Positions 11,098 through 19,365 of a stretch of 35,456 bases of DNA are shown here, one piece after another; the stretch's first letter is position 1; every line of letters begins with the position of its first letter. The notes under the pieces are model-generated. The model was not told the DNA's origin, made no database searches, and was given only the letters and a program-made list of their open reading frames with translations. Made by a program: the position numbers and the translations under genes. Source of the stretch: Zychaea mexicana (lineage: Eukaryota > Mucoromycota > Mucoromycetes > Mucorales > Lichtheimiaceae); assembly GCF_025766255.1 (NCBI RefSeq), contig NW_026516890.1:1-35456 (forward strand), written 5' to 3'.

Positions 11098-13542
11098 CAG
11101 TGAACCCCCGCTTTTTGCAACAGCGGGAATACCGTCAAAAAAGTTGCAAAATCTGAGGATCTGCAAAATGTGAATATGTTACACAAGTGGGATCGATAAG
11201 CTGGCAAAGTGTAATTAGTATACACCAATTAAAAGAGTGCGGTCCATCATTATAGCTCAGTGATAATATCTACGTATAGCCTAGCTTCTTTTTGCAATCA
11301 TTACTTCTTCTCTTCTATTCAACTTCTTTTTCATCATGGGCAAAGCCAAATATGAGAAGCTCACTGACGAGCAAAATGACATCATCTACAACTATTACAT
11401 CCAAAAGGAGAAAGCTAAAGTCAAGATCAGTTTCAAGGATCTAGTTGCTTGGGCTAAAATTGAGTTGAACCTCGAAAATATGCCTCATGTGACGACGATT
11501 ACAAGAATGATCCAGGGTCGAAAGCAAGACGAACAAAATGGCATCGATCGTCACAGAAAAAAGAAAGACCGAGCAAAGTTTCCAGTATGTGTTCCTATTT
11601 GCTTCCAGGTGTATTTTACGACAGAAATAGTAATAAAACAAACTATAATAGCAACTTGAACATGCATTGTACATGTGGATCGAGCAGCGCTACCATGAGC
11701 GCTCTCCAATTAACTGGAGATTGATCATTCGTGCCGGAAAAGAATTTGCACAGGATATGGGCATTTCTGAGGAACAATTTTGCTTTTCCAATGGATGGGA
11801 GAACAGATTCCAGCGTCGTTACCAGCTGAAGGTGCATAAGGTACACGGTGAGGCTTCATCTGCAGATGTTAGCCTAGCTGCTGCCAAACTTCCGGAAGTC
11901 CAAGCAAAATGTGCACAGTATGCTCTCAAGGACATTTACAACATGGATGAAACAGCAGTATTCTACTCAAGTGCCCCAACTACTACCATTGCTCCTGCAT
12001 CCTTCAAGGGCGTTAAGTTGGATAAAACGCGGTTGACACTTGTGTTAACGACCAATGCAGACGGCTCTGACAAATGGTATAACTATCAAGGGGCATATTG
12101 GATAATAGAATTTGAGAATCATCCTTTGATCTAGTAGAGTGTTAACCACGATAGTTAAATGATATAATATACAAGCAGCTAATAATATTACTTACTACAG
12201 GTTTCCATGGTTTATCGGCAAATCCCAAAATCCAGCATACTTTAAGAAGGTACTTCATCATTATATCCAATAGGTGCATATTTGCTTACATAGTGTTTGT
12301 TTGTCTGGTAGAGAGGAAAGGATGGTTATCCAAACATTAGCGTGATGAATTATCGAGCAAATGCCAACGCATGGATGACGCGTGAGATTTTCTATGATTA
12401 TCTCAAAAAACTAGATAACTCAATGAGGCATCAAAAACGCAAGATCCTTTTGCTGCTGGATAACTTTTCTGGGCACTTTTGTGATTACGAGCCAACCAAC
12501 GTTGAGCTTTTATATTTGCCACCCAACACGACGTCGATAATGCAGTAATTGGATGCTGGTATAATCAGTAGCTTCAAGGTGCATTTCAAGTATGTACAAG
12601 AATAAGATCTCATGCATATCATGTAAGGAGAGGTGATTATTTGTATACTAAAGCAGTTAACTTCAGGAATAAGCAATATGAAAAGGCTTACGAGAAAATC
12701 AAGTACCGTTTGGAGCAAGGTCTACCAGCAAATGATGGCAAAGTTTTCCGTGTGGAAATCATTTTTGGTATGGCTTGGTGTCTTGAGGCTTGGTATAAAG
12801 ACGTTAAGCCTTCTACAATCGCAAATTGCTTTAAGAAGACAAAGGTGGTAGAGGGTGCAACTAACAGCATTAGCAATGGATCCGGTTGTGAAGATGAAGT
12901 AGCCCTAGGTCAGATCAATGATCATTTGAGCCATATATATGGGAGCCATGATCTTCAAAACTTCACTTTTGATGCCGATCCACCTGAGGAAGTAGCAGCT
13001 GTTCATCCAGTGCTAACCAATGATGAAATTCTTAAAGCTGTGCTTGATGAAGCAGTTGTAGATGCAAATTCGATTGCTGAAGCTGCTAATGATTCTAGAG
13101 AGCCTTCTAATGATGCTCCATGTCAATCTCCAAAGTACACAAATCAGGAGAAGGCTCGGATGGTGGAAAAAGTCATCGAGATTCTGATTGATCCAGAACA
13201 TCAAGAGATCAAAGATCAGCTTCGAAAAATTCGTGACAATTTTCGTAGAAAAAGTCAGTCAAAGCAATCAGCAATCACAACTTTCTTTATTTAGTTTAAA
13301 ACCTCTCATATAATAGAATATATTAGTGTATCTCTTTTGTCACTGGTTCGGGTCTCACCGTCTCCGAAGTTTGAGGCTAATAAGGCCGAAGCGGGAAATT
13401 GCAGGTCCCGATTTCCGAGTTGCAATCTGCAAAAACTGAGGAAACTGCAATTTTACTAAGTGTTGAGCGGGAATCTGCTCAAAAAAGTTGCAAAAAGCGG
13501 GGATCTGCAATAATCGGGGGTGCAAAAAGCGGGGGTTCACTG
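11098..13542 (+). mobile_element. pogo-1: pogo/Tigger-like DNA transposon (2,445 bp)
   Basis: Terminal inverted repeats match perfectly over 22 bp (both start CAGTGAACCCCCGCTTTT) and are flanked by a TA duplication at 11096-11097 and 13543-13544, the rule for Tc1/mariner-class elements. Subterminal motifs related to TGCAAAAAGCGGGG repeat inside both ends (for example 13440-13535), probably extra transposase sites. The element sits in the 3' coding part of Gypsy-1. Its single gene has one nonsense codon, so this copy is probably non-autonomous but could still be mobilised. Confidence 0.95.
11336..13294 (+). pseudogene. pogo-1 transposase, DDD type (five exons, one in-frame stop)
   Basis: Predicted exons 11336-11584, 11652-12076, 12201-12249, 12312-12589 and 12667-13294 join in phase to 542 residues apart from a TAA at 12546-12548. 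Domains: N-terminal helix-turn-helix (KLTDEQNDIIYNYYIQ), CENP-B-type HTH around WIEQRYHERSPINW and FSNGWENRFQRR, then the catalytic triad in YNMDETAVFY, LLLDNFSGH and, after the stop, LDAGII. The stop replaces the proline of the QPLDAG motif that pogo-2 keeps, removing the third catalytic Asp. The third intron region (12077-12200) has no counterpart in pogo-2, where the codons are continuous; it could be an intron gain or an insertion. The last eight residues before the end, QSAITTFF, fit a PCNA-interacting motif. Confidence 0.88.
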
Positions 13543-15178
13543 TAGTTCCTTTTGCTTTACGTTGTGATTGCTGTGGGATATGCGTCACAGGTAATGCAGT
13601 TTGTATTTTGCTTTGCTTCGGTGGTGTGATACCAACACGTTCCCAATATTTCATGATTGGTTGTGGACTATTAAATGCTTCTGCTGGTTCCAAGGAATCG
13701 TCATCAGGTGTATAATCTTTCCATCTAACCCGGTATTGATATTTGCCTGGTGCAAGCTCTTTGTGGTCTACAATTGACTGTACGGTGTAATATTTACCGT
13801 TTTCTTCAAATGCTTCTTCTGTATCAATTAATTCATCCTGTGATAGGAGTTTCATTTGTGAGGGTGCGTAGTTATGAGAAGTTAATAAACCCTGTTCATC
13901 TCTAAGGACATAAGAACCACCTTTGGTTTTGCGTACTACAGTATATGGTCCTTCATATCTTGGATCCATCTTCTTACTGCGTAATTCATCAATGACCATG
14001 ACCGTGCTTCCGATGGGATAATCGGTGATTCTAAACTTGGCATTGTATTTGCCTTTTTTAATATCATCCAGTGCCTTTGCTCTTTCCGAAATTGCAGGAA
14101 AGACAATGTTTGTCATTTGTTCAATGCGGTTTTGCAGCTCATCTTCTGTGAGTGGCCGCGGGATCTGTTCTCTGCTATAGTCCCTGAAACCGTTCATTGT
14201 TCTATTGAACATAAGAGCAAATGGTGTAGAACCATGTCTATTGGCAACTTTGTTGTTAAGGGCTAATTGTGCTGGTTTGACATATAAGTCCCAGTCTCTA
14301 ACTGCTCCTTTTGTATACTTGCGGATGATGTTAACAGTTGTTTGCACAAATCTTTCAGCCAATTCCTGAGCTCTTGGGTGAAAAGGCGTAGAAAGTCTTT
14401 GGTCGAATCCAGAGGCTTCTCGAAGACGAGTCATTAGTTAGTTTTTGAATTCAGTACCATTATCACTGCTGAGATAACGGCAAAAGCCCACTAAGCAAAA
14501 TGTGTCGATGACTGCTTGAACGACAGTGTCTGATGTTTTTTCAGGAAGTGCGTGTAAAACACAAAAACGTGTGCATACGTCTACCATGACTAAGAGATAA
14601 TTGTTTCCGCGATGGCTTGTGCCGAAGCCGCTTGCAAGATCAATTGTCCAATGATCACCCGGATAGAATGCATGAAGAGGTCTTAAAGGGTTATAACCTT
14701 TCTTGGTGATGTTGAATCGCTGGCATTCGGGGCAGCTTTTTACAATGTGTGCGGCTTCTTTGTACATATTGTTCCATTTCAAACCATCATTGTGTAGTGC
14801 TTTTGTGATAGCTTCAGCGCCAAAGTGACCAAATGCATGTGCTTTTTCGAGTAATTCCAGTATTTCATGTTCGGGTAGTTCAAAATAGATGTCATCATCT
14901 ATATTGTCAGTGTTATTACTTGTTTGTGTGTTTATTGTGAGAGTCTTATTTTGTACAGTGTTATTATTTGTATGAATTTCCGTAGCACTACCCCCTTCCA
15001 GCTCTTTTTCATCGATGTGAAAAAGGCGAGATAATTGATCAGGAAGGATGTTATCTAATCCTAGTAGGTGAATAATTTCAAAGTCGTATTGTAAGATGGT
15101 GTCAAACCAACTGATCATCATAGCGTTGGCTATTTTTTGTGTATGGAGGAAGGTCAATGCTTTGTGTTCTGTCGGAAA
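13355..15178 (-). pseudogene. Gypsy-1 pol remnant: RNase H end, integrase and chromodomain
   Basis: Reading leftward: TEHKALTFLHTQ and DNILPDQLSRLF (RNase H C-terminus and connection), zinc-binding HAFGHFGAEA with CPEC, integrase core WTIDLAS (first Asp) and SSDNGTEF (second Asp), then a TAA at 14440-14438. The same frame resumes as LMTRLREASGF, with FHPRAQELAERFVQ carrying the catalytic Glu. The C-terminal chromodomain reads YTVQSIVDHKELAPGKYQYRVRWKDY. In Gypsy-2 the codon at the stop is CAA (Gln), so a single C-to-T change explains it. The chromodomain also has DDDSLEP where Gypsy-2 has DDSWLPP; the conserved Trp is lost. The frame then runs into the pogo-1 end at 13542, so the last residues before the stop at 13355 are transposon-derived. 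Confidence 0.9.
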
Positions 15179-15788
15179 GAGTAACACCATCAGGCAACAA
15201 GGAAACAATCTGTTCAGCCCGAAGAGCAGGATCCCTACGGATAATGGTATCAACAAATGGTTGGAGTCTTATCAAAAGGTCTGCGGCAATTGCTCCGGAA
15301 TTAACAACGAGTTGGCTTTGTTCAATTGCTGCTAACAGGATATGCTGGTTTGGGGTCAATTGGGTCATTTGCTGCGCATCTTAAAGTAGGTTCACAGCTC
15401 TAAGGCCGTTCATGACCTCAGTAGCAGAGACATCCTAGTTCGAACTTTCAATACCAGAACCGGTTACTGTTAAAGAAACCCTTGAGTCTAACCGCATTCT
15501 TTGCGCGACGACAGCAAGACTGGTTGCTCGGACACCTCTTGAATTGGTATAATTATCCACTCGAAGTCGGCCTTGGACAATAATAGAGGTACCTTCAGAT
15601 ATGTCATTTTCCATAAGGAACCGCAGAAGCCTAGGCAGACCAACATTAACTCGAAAATAGACACGATTAGCATAAACTGAAACTACAGCAGAAGGCTGGT
15701 CAACCATAGTATCATCAACCATCCTTTGCCTATTTCTAAAGACTGGATCCCTGGAGACAACGCCTTAGATTACGCAAGTTACAACCAT
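15102..15788 (-). pseudogene. SSB-like single-stranded DNA-binding protein, decayed
   Basis: One reading frame starts at the ATG at 15788 and runs to about 15178, interrupted by TAA (15767-15765), TAG (15437-15435) and TAA (15383-15381). The first 115 residues look like a bacterial/mitochondrial-type SSB OB-fold: VSRDPVFRNRQR (as in the SSB first strand), VVSVYANRVYFRV, then ISEGTSIIVQGRLRVDNY (the GRL strand) and VRATSLAVVAQRMRLDS (the last strand). A further region, roughly residues 135-205, is not recognised. All three stops could be CAA or CAG mutated by one C-to-T change. The gene is cut at about 15178 by Gypsy-1; the frame open to 15102 beyond that is chance. SSBs protect single strands during replication or recombination; a nuclear-encoded mitochondrial SSB copy is the alternative to a mobile-element gene. 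Confidence 0.62.
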
Positions 15789-16122
15789 TTGCTCTATAAA
15801 ACAAAACCAAGATTAAGGATTGCCATACTTCAATGCAAGGAGCCTTGGAAAAAATCATATACAACAATTAGATGATATACATACTAGAGTTCTTTGGTAA
15901 TGTAATAACAGTATTGAAGAATACGCTTTACAGGGTTGCGATCAACGGCTATTTATATACAAAACCTGAGCGCAAGGCCATTGACTAATTATTTATTTTA
16001 GATTTGCTATTCAGGGACTACTGATATCGTTGTTGCCGGATTTGCCATCTAGAGGATATCAAGGCCAAACCTTTGTTCTTATCAAACAAACAAGCCATCA
16101 TAATCGAAATCCAGTCAACACA
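15789..16122. other. Upstream spacer of the SSB-like gene
   Basis: AT-rich, no supported gene. It leads into the palindrome array and presumably held the leftward promoter. Confidence 0.35.
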
Positions 16123-16440
16123 AAGGACAAATTTTTGTCCTTGGAAAGCAGGAGCAACCATTGATTTGCTGGAAACACCAAAGGTCTACTTTTTGTCCTC
16201 AGTTGGATGTTCACCATTCGCTTATCAGATAAGCTGATTTTTTTATGGAAGCTAAGCAAAGTTTTGTGCATGGGAAAAAAACAACTCTAAATTTTTGTCC
16301 TGTGGAAAATAAGGAGGACAATTTTTTGTCCTGTAGAAAATAAGCAGGACAATTTTTTGTCCTGTGGAAAATAAGCAGGACACTTTTTTGTCCTCTTTCA
16401 AAAATAACAGTCCGGTTTTTTGTGTTTTGTAGGACAAACG
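16123..16440. repeat. Iteron-like array of GGACAA/TTGTCC palindromes
   Basis: Perfect inverted repeats: arms AAGGACAAA/TTTGTCCTT around 2 bp at 16123-16142; AGGACAA/TTGTCCT around 4 bp at 16315-16332; CAGGACAA/TTGTCCTG around 4 bp at 16345-16364; and AGGACA/TGTCCT at about 16377-16394. The last three are spaced 31 bp, with a conserved link (TGTGGAAAATAAGCAGG or close). Half-sites TTTTTGTCC occur at 16190-16198 and 16292-16300, and AGGACAAAC at 16431. The array lies between the divergent SSB-like and six-exon genes. It looks like a multimeric protein-binding site, as in plasmid origins or transposon ends; either a promoter operator or an origin is possible. Confidence 0.85.
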
Positions 16441-16546
16441 ATGAACTCTAACGTCAGGCCTCGTTTATAAAAAGGGGTCATTGAGGTAAGCCTTTATTCT
16501 TCATTCTATCAGATTGACTTGTTTTTTTTTTCCTTTGCCATTAACA

Positions 16547-18024
16547 ATGAACACCCCTTCGCCTTCTCACGATTACTTCCAACAACAGCCTAACAACAAC
16601 AACAACAACAACAACTCGTTTGTGCAGTCTCTGCAATCGTCTGGTATTGTTTGCTTGGTTTTATTATTTATGTACTTGAAATTTTGAAGCAGCTCAGGCT
16701 GAATCCTTGTACTTCTTTTTATTTTTTTATTAGATAACAAGACTTTCATTGATGCCATCACTGACGAGATTAATAGACGCGGCATCCGTCTTTTTCAAGA
16801 CCGTGAAGACCATTTATTACGTCTTGGTTTTGAGATGGACGTCATTAGTCAAAATGGCCAGCCATCAGTTATGGTTGCTGATCATGCCATCCAACTGGAT
16901 GAGGGTTTTGTGGTATGTATAATTCTGTTTTCTTCATTCTCATTGCCTTTTTCTTTATAAGAAAACATTGTAGTAAATGACAGTTTGCATATAAATTATT
17001 TTGTAGTTTCCTGAGGAGATCCCAGTTTCTCCTTCCAGCGTTCTGGAAGAACCTTTGGCTCCTGGCTCACCTGAGCTAACCCCTACCAGTCCTGGTGCCA
17101 TTCCTTCTGTTGGGCCCTCTTCTGGGCAAGTTCGCCGCCGCTCTTCCCCTTCAGACAGGTCTGAAGGCACAGCTGCCAAAAGACAGGTACCTATTTATCT
17201 TTTACAATCCATATGTTGGTCATTATTCAAAACCTGACTTTTGCCAATGATCCAATTGTTATAGAAGCTGTTTGATCCTGCAGCTTATGTCAACGGCCTG
17301 TTTGAAGGGGTTGACATCTCTAATTCAATTGGAATGACTATCAAGTCATTCCATATGCAACGTTTGTCTCCTGCGTCCCTGGTGTGTCCTTTGCCTCCTA
17401 TCTCTTTGGAACAAGGGTTGGCATTCTTCCAAAATGATGGCGTTAAGACCATGTTCCTAGGCCGCCGAAAATTTAAGCTTATGGAACATGTCTTTTACAT
17501 CAACGTCTTCATTATTGGAAGAATGCTTGTACGAGAACGCCAAGTAAACTCGTACAAGCACTTTCTCCAGCATTTGATTTCTGGTAACCTTTTTACTAAT
17601 TTACATAGAAAACTGTTTATTAACTGTTCATTTTTTTTATAGATCCTGCCATCTGGCCTGCTGGGGAAAGTGCCAACCTGAAGTACTTGGTCCAAAAGCT
17701 AAAAGGAGCCAATAGATTGTTGCACTTGGTTAAGGAAGTAGGAAGGCCAATGATCCTACTTCCTAACGAAGTCAACATCATTGAGCTGATCAATGTAAGT
17801 TTCAGAGGCCTTCTTCTTTTGCTTATGAACAATCATATAGGGAAAGCTGACAACGTTTTTATTAGATGCCGACGCCATCTTTCATGCTCCTTGTCCAAGA
17901 GCTCAAGACAAGGCGCATTTTCCGTCTGCTGCACCCCCAAGTAGCTGAATCCTTAGGGGAAGTCCAGGGCTTCTTATCATCATTAGAAGCCCTGGCAGAT
18001 TTCATTGACCAGAGCTTTTTATAA
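16547..18024 (+). CDS. Intact six-exon gene of unknown function
   Basis: Exons 16547-16643, 16734-16912, 17007-17186, 17265-17583, 17643-17794 and 17866-18024 join in phase with good GT..AG borders and give 361 residues without a stop. I do not recognise the family. The N-terminus is Gln/Asn-rich (an Asn run coded by AAC triplets), followed by a charged segment (FIDAITDEINRRGIRLFQDREDHLL), a Pro/Ser-rich linker ending in VRRRSSPSDRSEGTAAKR (possible nuclear-localisation signal) and a folded-looking, mainly helical C-terminal half: KLFDPAAYVNGLFEGVD, LPPISLEQGLAFFQNDGV, KTMFLGRRKFKLMEHV, ANLKYLVQKLKGANRLLHLV, LKTRRIFRLLHPQ. FFQNDGVKTMFLGRRKF looks like a possible nucleic-acid-binding patch, but this is a guess. 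The gene is divergent from the SSB-like gene across the palindrome array, so joint regulation or a shared replication role is inferred. Confidence 0.75.
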
Positions 18025-18384
18025 GCTCTTGTTCATCCATCCTCTCCTTTCTTTTTGCTTTTCCTTGTCCTCTCCTTTCTTATTCCTTCCTTATGTTTGC
18101 TCACCCTTTTCATTCTTTCATCATGCTGCATTGATCCCTTTGTTTACCTTCATATTGCTCCATTCCTTTTCTTATCATATCATAAAAACCGCCTATGCCT
18201 GCCTCTTTTTCTGTTCTTCTATATGCTTCTCTATTATTATATGCCCTCCTTTGTTTGTATTATGTTGATCTCTTTGTATATGTGCCTTTCTTTCTTTTTT
18301 GTTCTTTTTCATGTTCATGGCTATGCCCCTTTCTTTTTTTTTCATTTCAAAAAAGTATATATACAATAAATATGTTTATGTCTT
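18025..18384. other. Pyrimidine-rich intergenic tract
   Basis: About 360 bp, very rich in C and T on the plus strand. It gives three overlapping open frames of hydrophobic residues (Leu, Phe, Ser), which are composition artefacts. It may include the 3' end of the preceding gene. Confidence 0.5.
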
Positions 18385-19209
18385 ATGCCTGTTATCTCAT
18401 CTTCAAAAATGCCTTTGACACACACTGAAAAAACCGTTTTCTTCAAGTATGATGGATTGACGTTTGAAGGAAATCGATTGACAATGATAAGAGGATTTGT
18501 GGTTGAACAAGAGTGAGTAATCAGATGCGTTAATATCTTTGGGTTCGGGATTGAAAAAGAGTGATGCGGTCTCAATACAAAGCATCATTTGGGATTCGAA
18601 AGCATAAAGTAAACAGCATTGGCTAGCTATTGTCAAATAGCCGTTTGTGAAAAAGCATCATGAGTATATTGATTCTGCTTACTGTTCTTTTTTGTAGACG
18701 CGCAAAAAAGTTTCAAGGAACCGTTGGTCCTCTTTTACAGCATATGAACGCAATGCAAAACGTTGAACGCGACAAAACATACAAGGCTGTCATTTCTGGA
18801 CAGCTTTCGGAGATAAATACTGTTTGCGGATGTCAATGATTGGCATTCTATCAGTACAATAAAAGCAACGATTACATCGATACAAGAGCCACAAGAAGAA
18901 ACAGATCTTCCGATTGCAATAGCAAATCGATTTGCAACTGTCAGTGCGTCTAGCATTACAGATTCTGGTTTTGAAAACCATGAGGTAACAATAACCGATC
19001 TACATTTCCGTATGGCTGGTGGAGCAACAATGATAAGACGACGGCCAAGAGAAGAAGATGAAAATAATAATCGGCAAGACAAACGAAGACAAATTGATGA
19101 TGAAAACGACACGATATTGTCAAATGGCATAGATGAGGAGCAGCATGAGAACGTTGTAGAAGATGAGGACATCTATGAAGAGCGCAATGATTACATTTAC
19201 AATATTTAA
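18385..19209 (+). pseudogene. Unknown protein with acidic tail, frameshifted (two exons)
   Basis: Exon 1 18385-18512 (MPVISSSKMPLTHTEKTVFFKYDG) joins exon 2, starting at 18698 (RAKKFQGTVGPLLQHMNAM), in phase and reaches TGA at 18837-18839. From about 18821 a second frame continues without a stop: DVNDWHSISTIKATITSIQE, then FATVSASSITDSGFENHEVTITDLHF, a basic patch MIRRRPREEDENN and an acidic tail rich in Glu and Asp ending at 19207-19209. A single-base indel near 18815-18825 would join the two. The alternating beta-type stretches followed by a charged tail could be an OB-fold, but there is no motif to prove it. It is tail-to-tail with the Pif1-like helicase, 157 bp away. Alternatively two separate short genes. 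Confidence 0.5.
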
Positions 19210-19365
19210 TGGTAATAAAGTAAAACCTTCGGGCCTCCTTTCAGTCTGGCTGAAAAAGTGAAGAGCATAACCCAAATTAATCTGGGATGCTAACAGCTTC
19301 TTTTCTGCTTTGCTTTGTCAACAGTACATATAAGAGAGGATGTGATGAAACAAATTTTTCAATTA

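Larger units (their letters stand above)
10980..15178 (-). mobile_element. Gypsy-1: 5'-truncated, decayed chromodomain Ty3/Gypsy retrotransposon carrying pogo-1
   Basis: From right to left (sense direction): the end of an RNase H domain, integrase zinc-binding region, integrase core, chromodomain, basic tail, polypurine tract and probable LTR. Protease and reverse transcriptase are missing; the element stops abruptly at about 15178, where an SSB-like gene begins. Pogo-1 (11098-13542) splits the last coding part; beyond it, at about 11085-11040, the tail resumes (STPTPSTRRSKRLRTRC then stop), matching the SKRLKARR tail of Gypsy-2. The element is therefore older than pogo-1 and inactive. Confidence 0.85.

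Noticed and set aside
13335..13375. tRNA-like GGTTCGGGTCTC / GGTTCGAGACTC motif (also near 32115)
   Set aside because: It lacks an A box and cloverleaf, and it lies at the same place in both pogo elements after the stop codon, so it is part of the transposon.
15096..15384. Plus-strand frames over the SSB/Gypsy-1 junction
   Set aside because: Antisense shadows of the SSB-like and RNase H remnants.
16252..16437. Minus-strand frame of 61 codons in the palindrome array
   Set aside because: It arises from the 31-bp repeats and is very Phe/Lys-rich; no gene structure.
18055..18428. Hydrophobic open frames resembling a membrane protein
   Set aside because: Composition artefact of a C/T-rich tract; three overlapping frames are all open.
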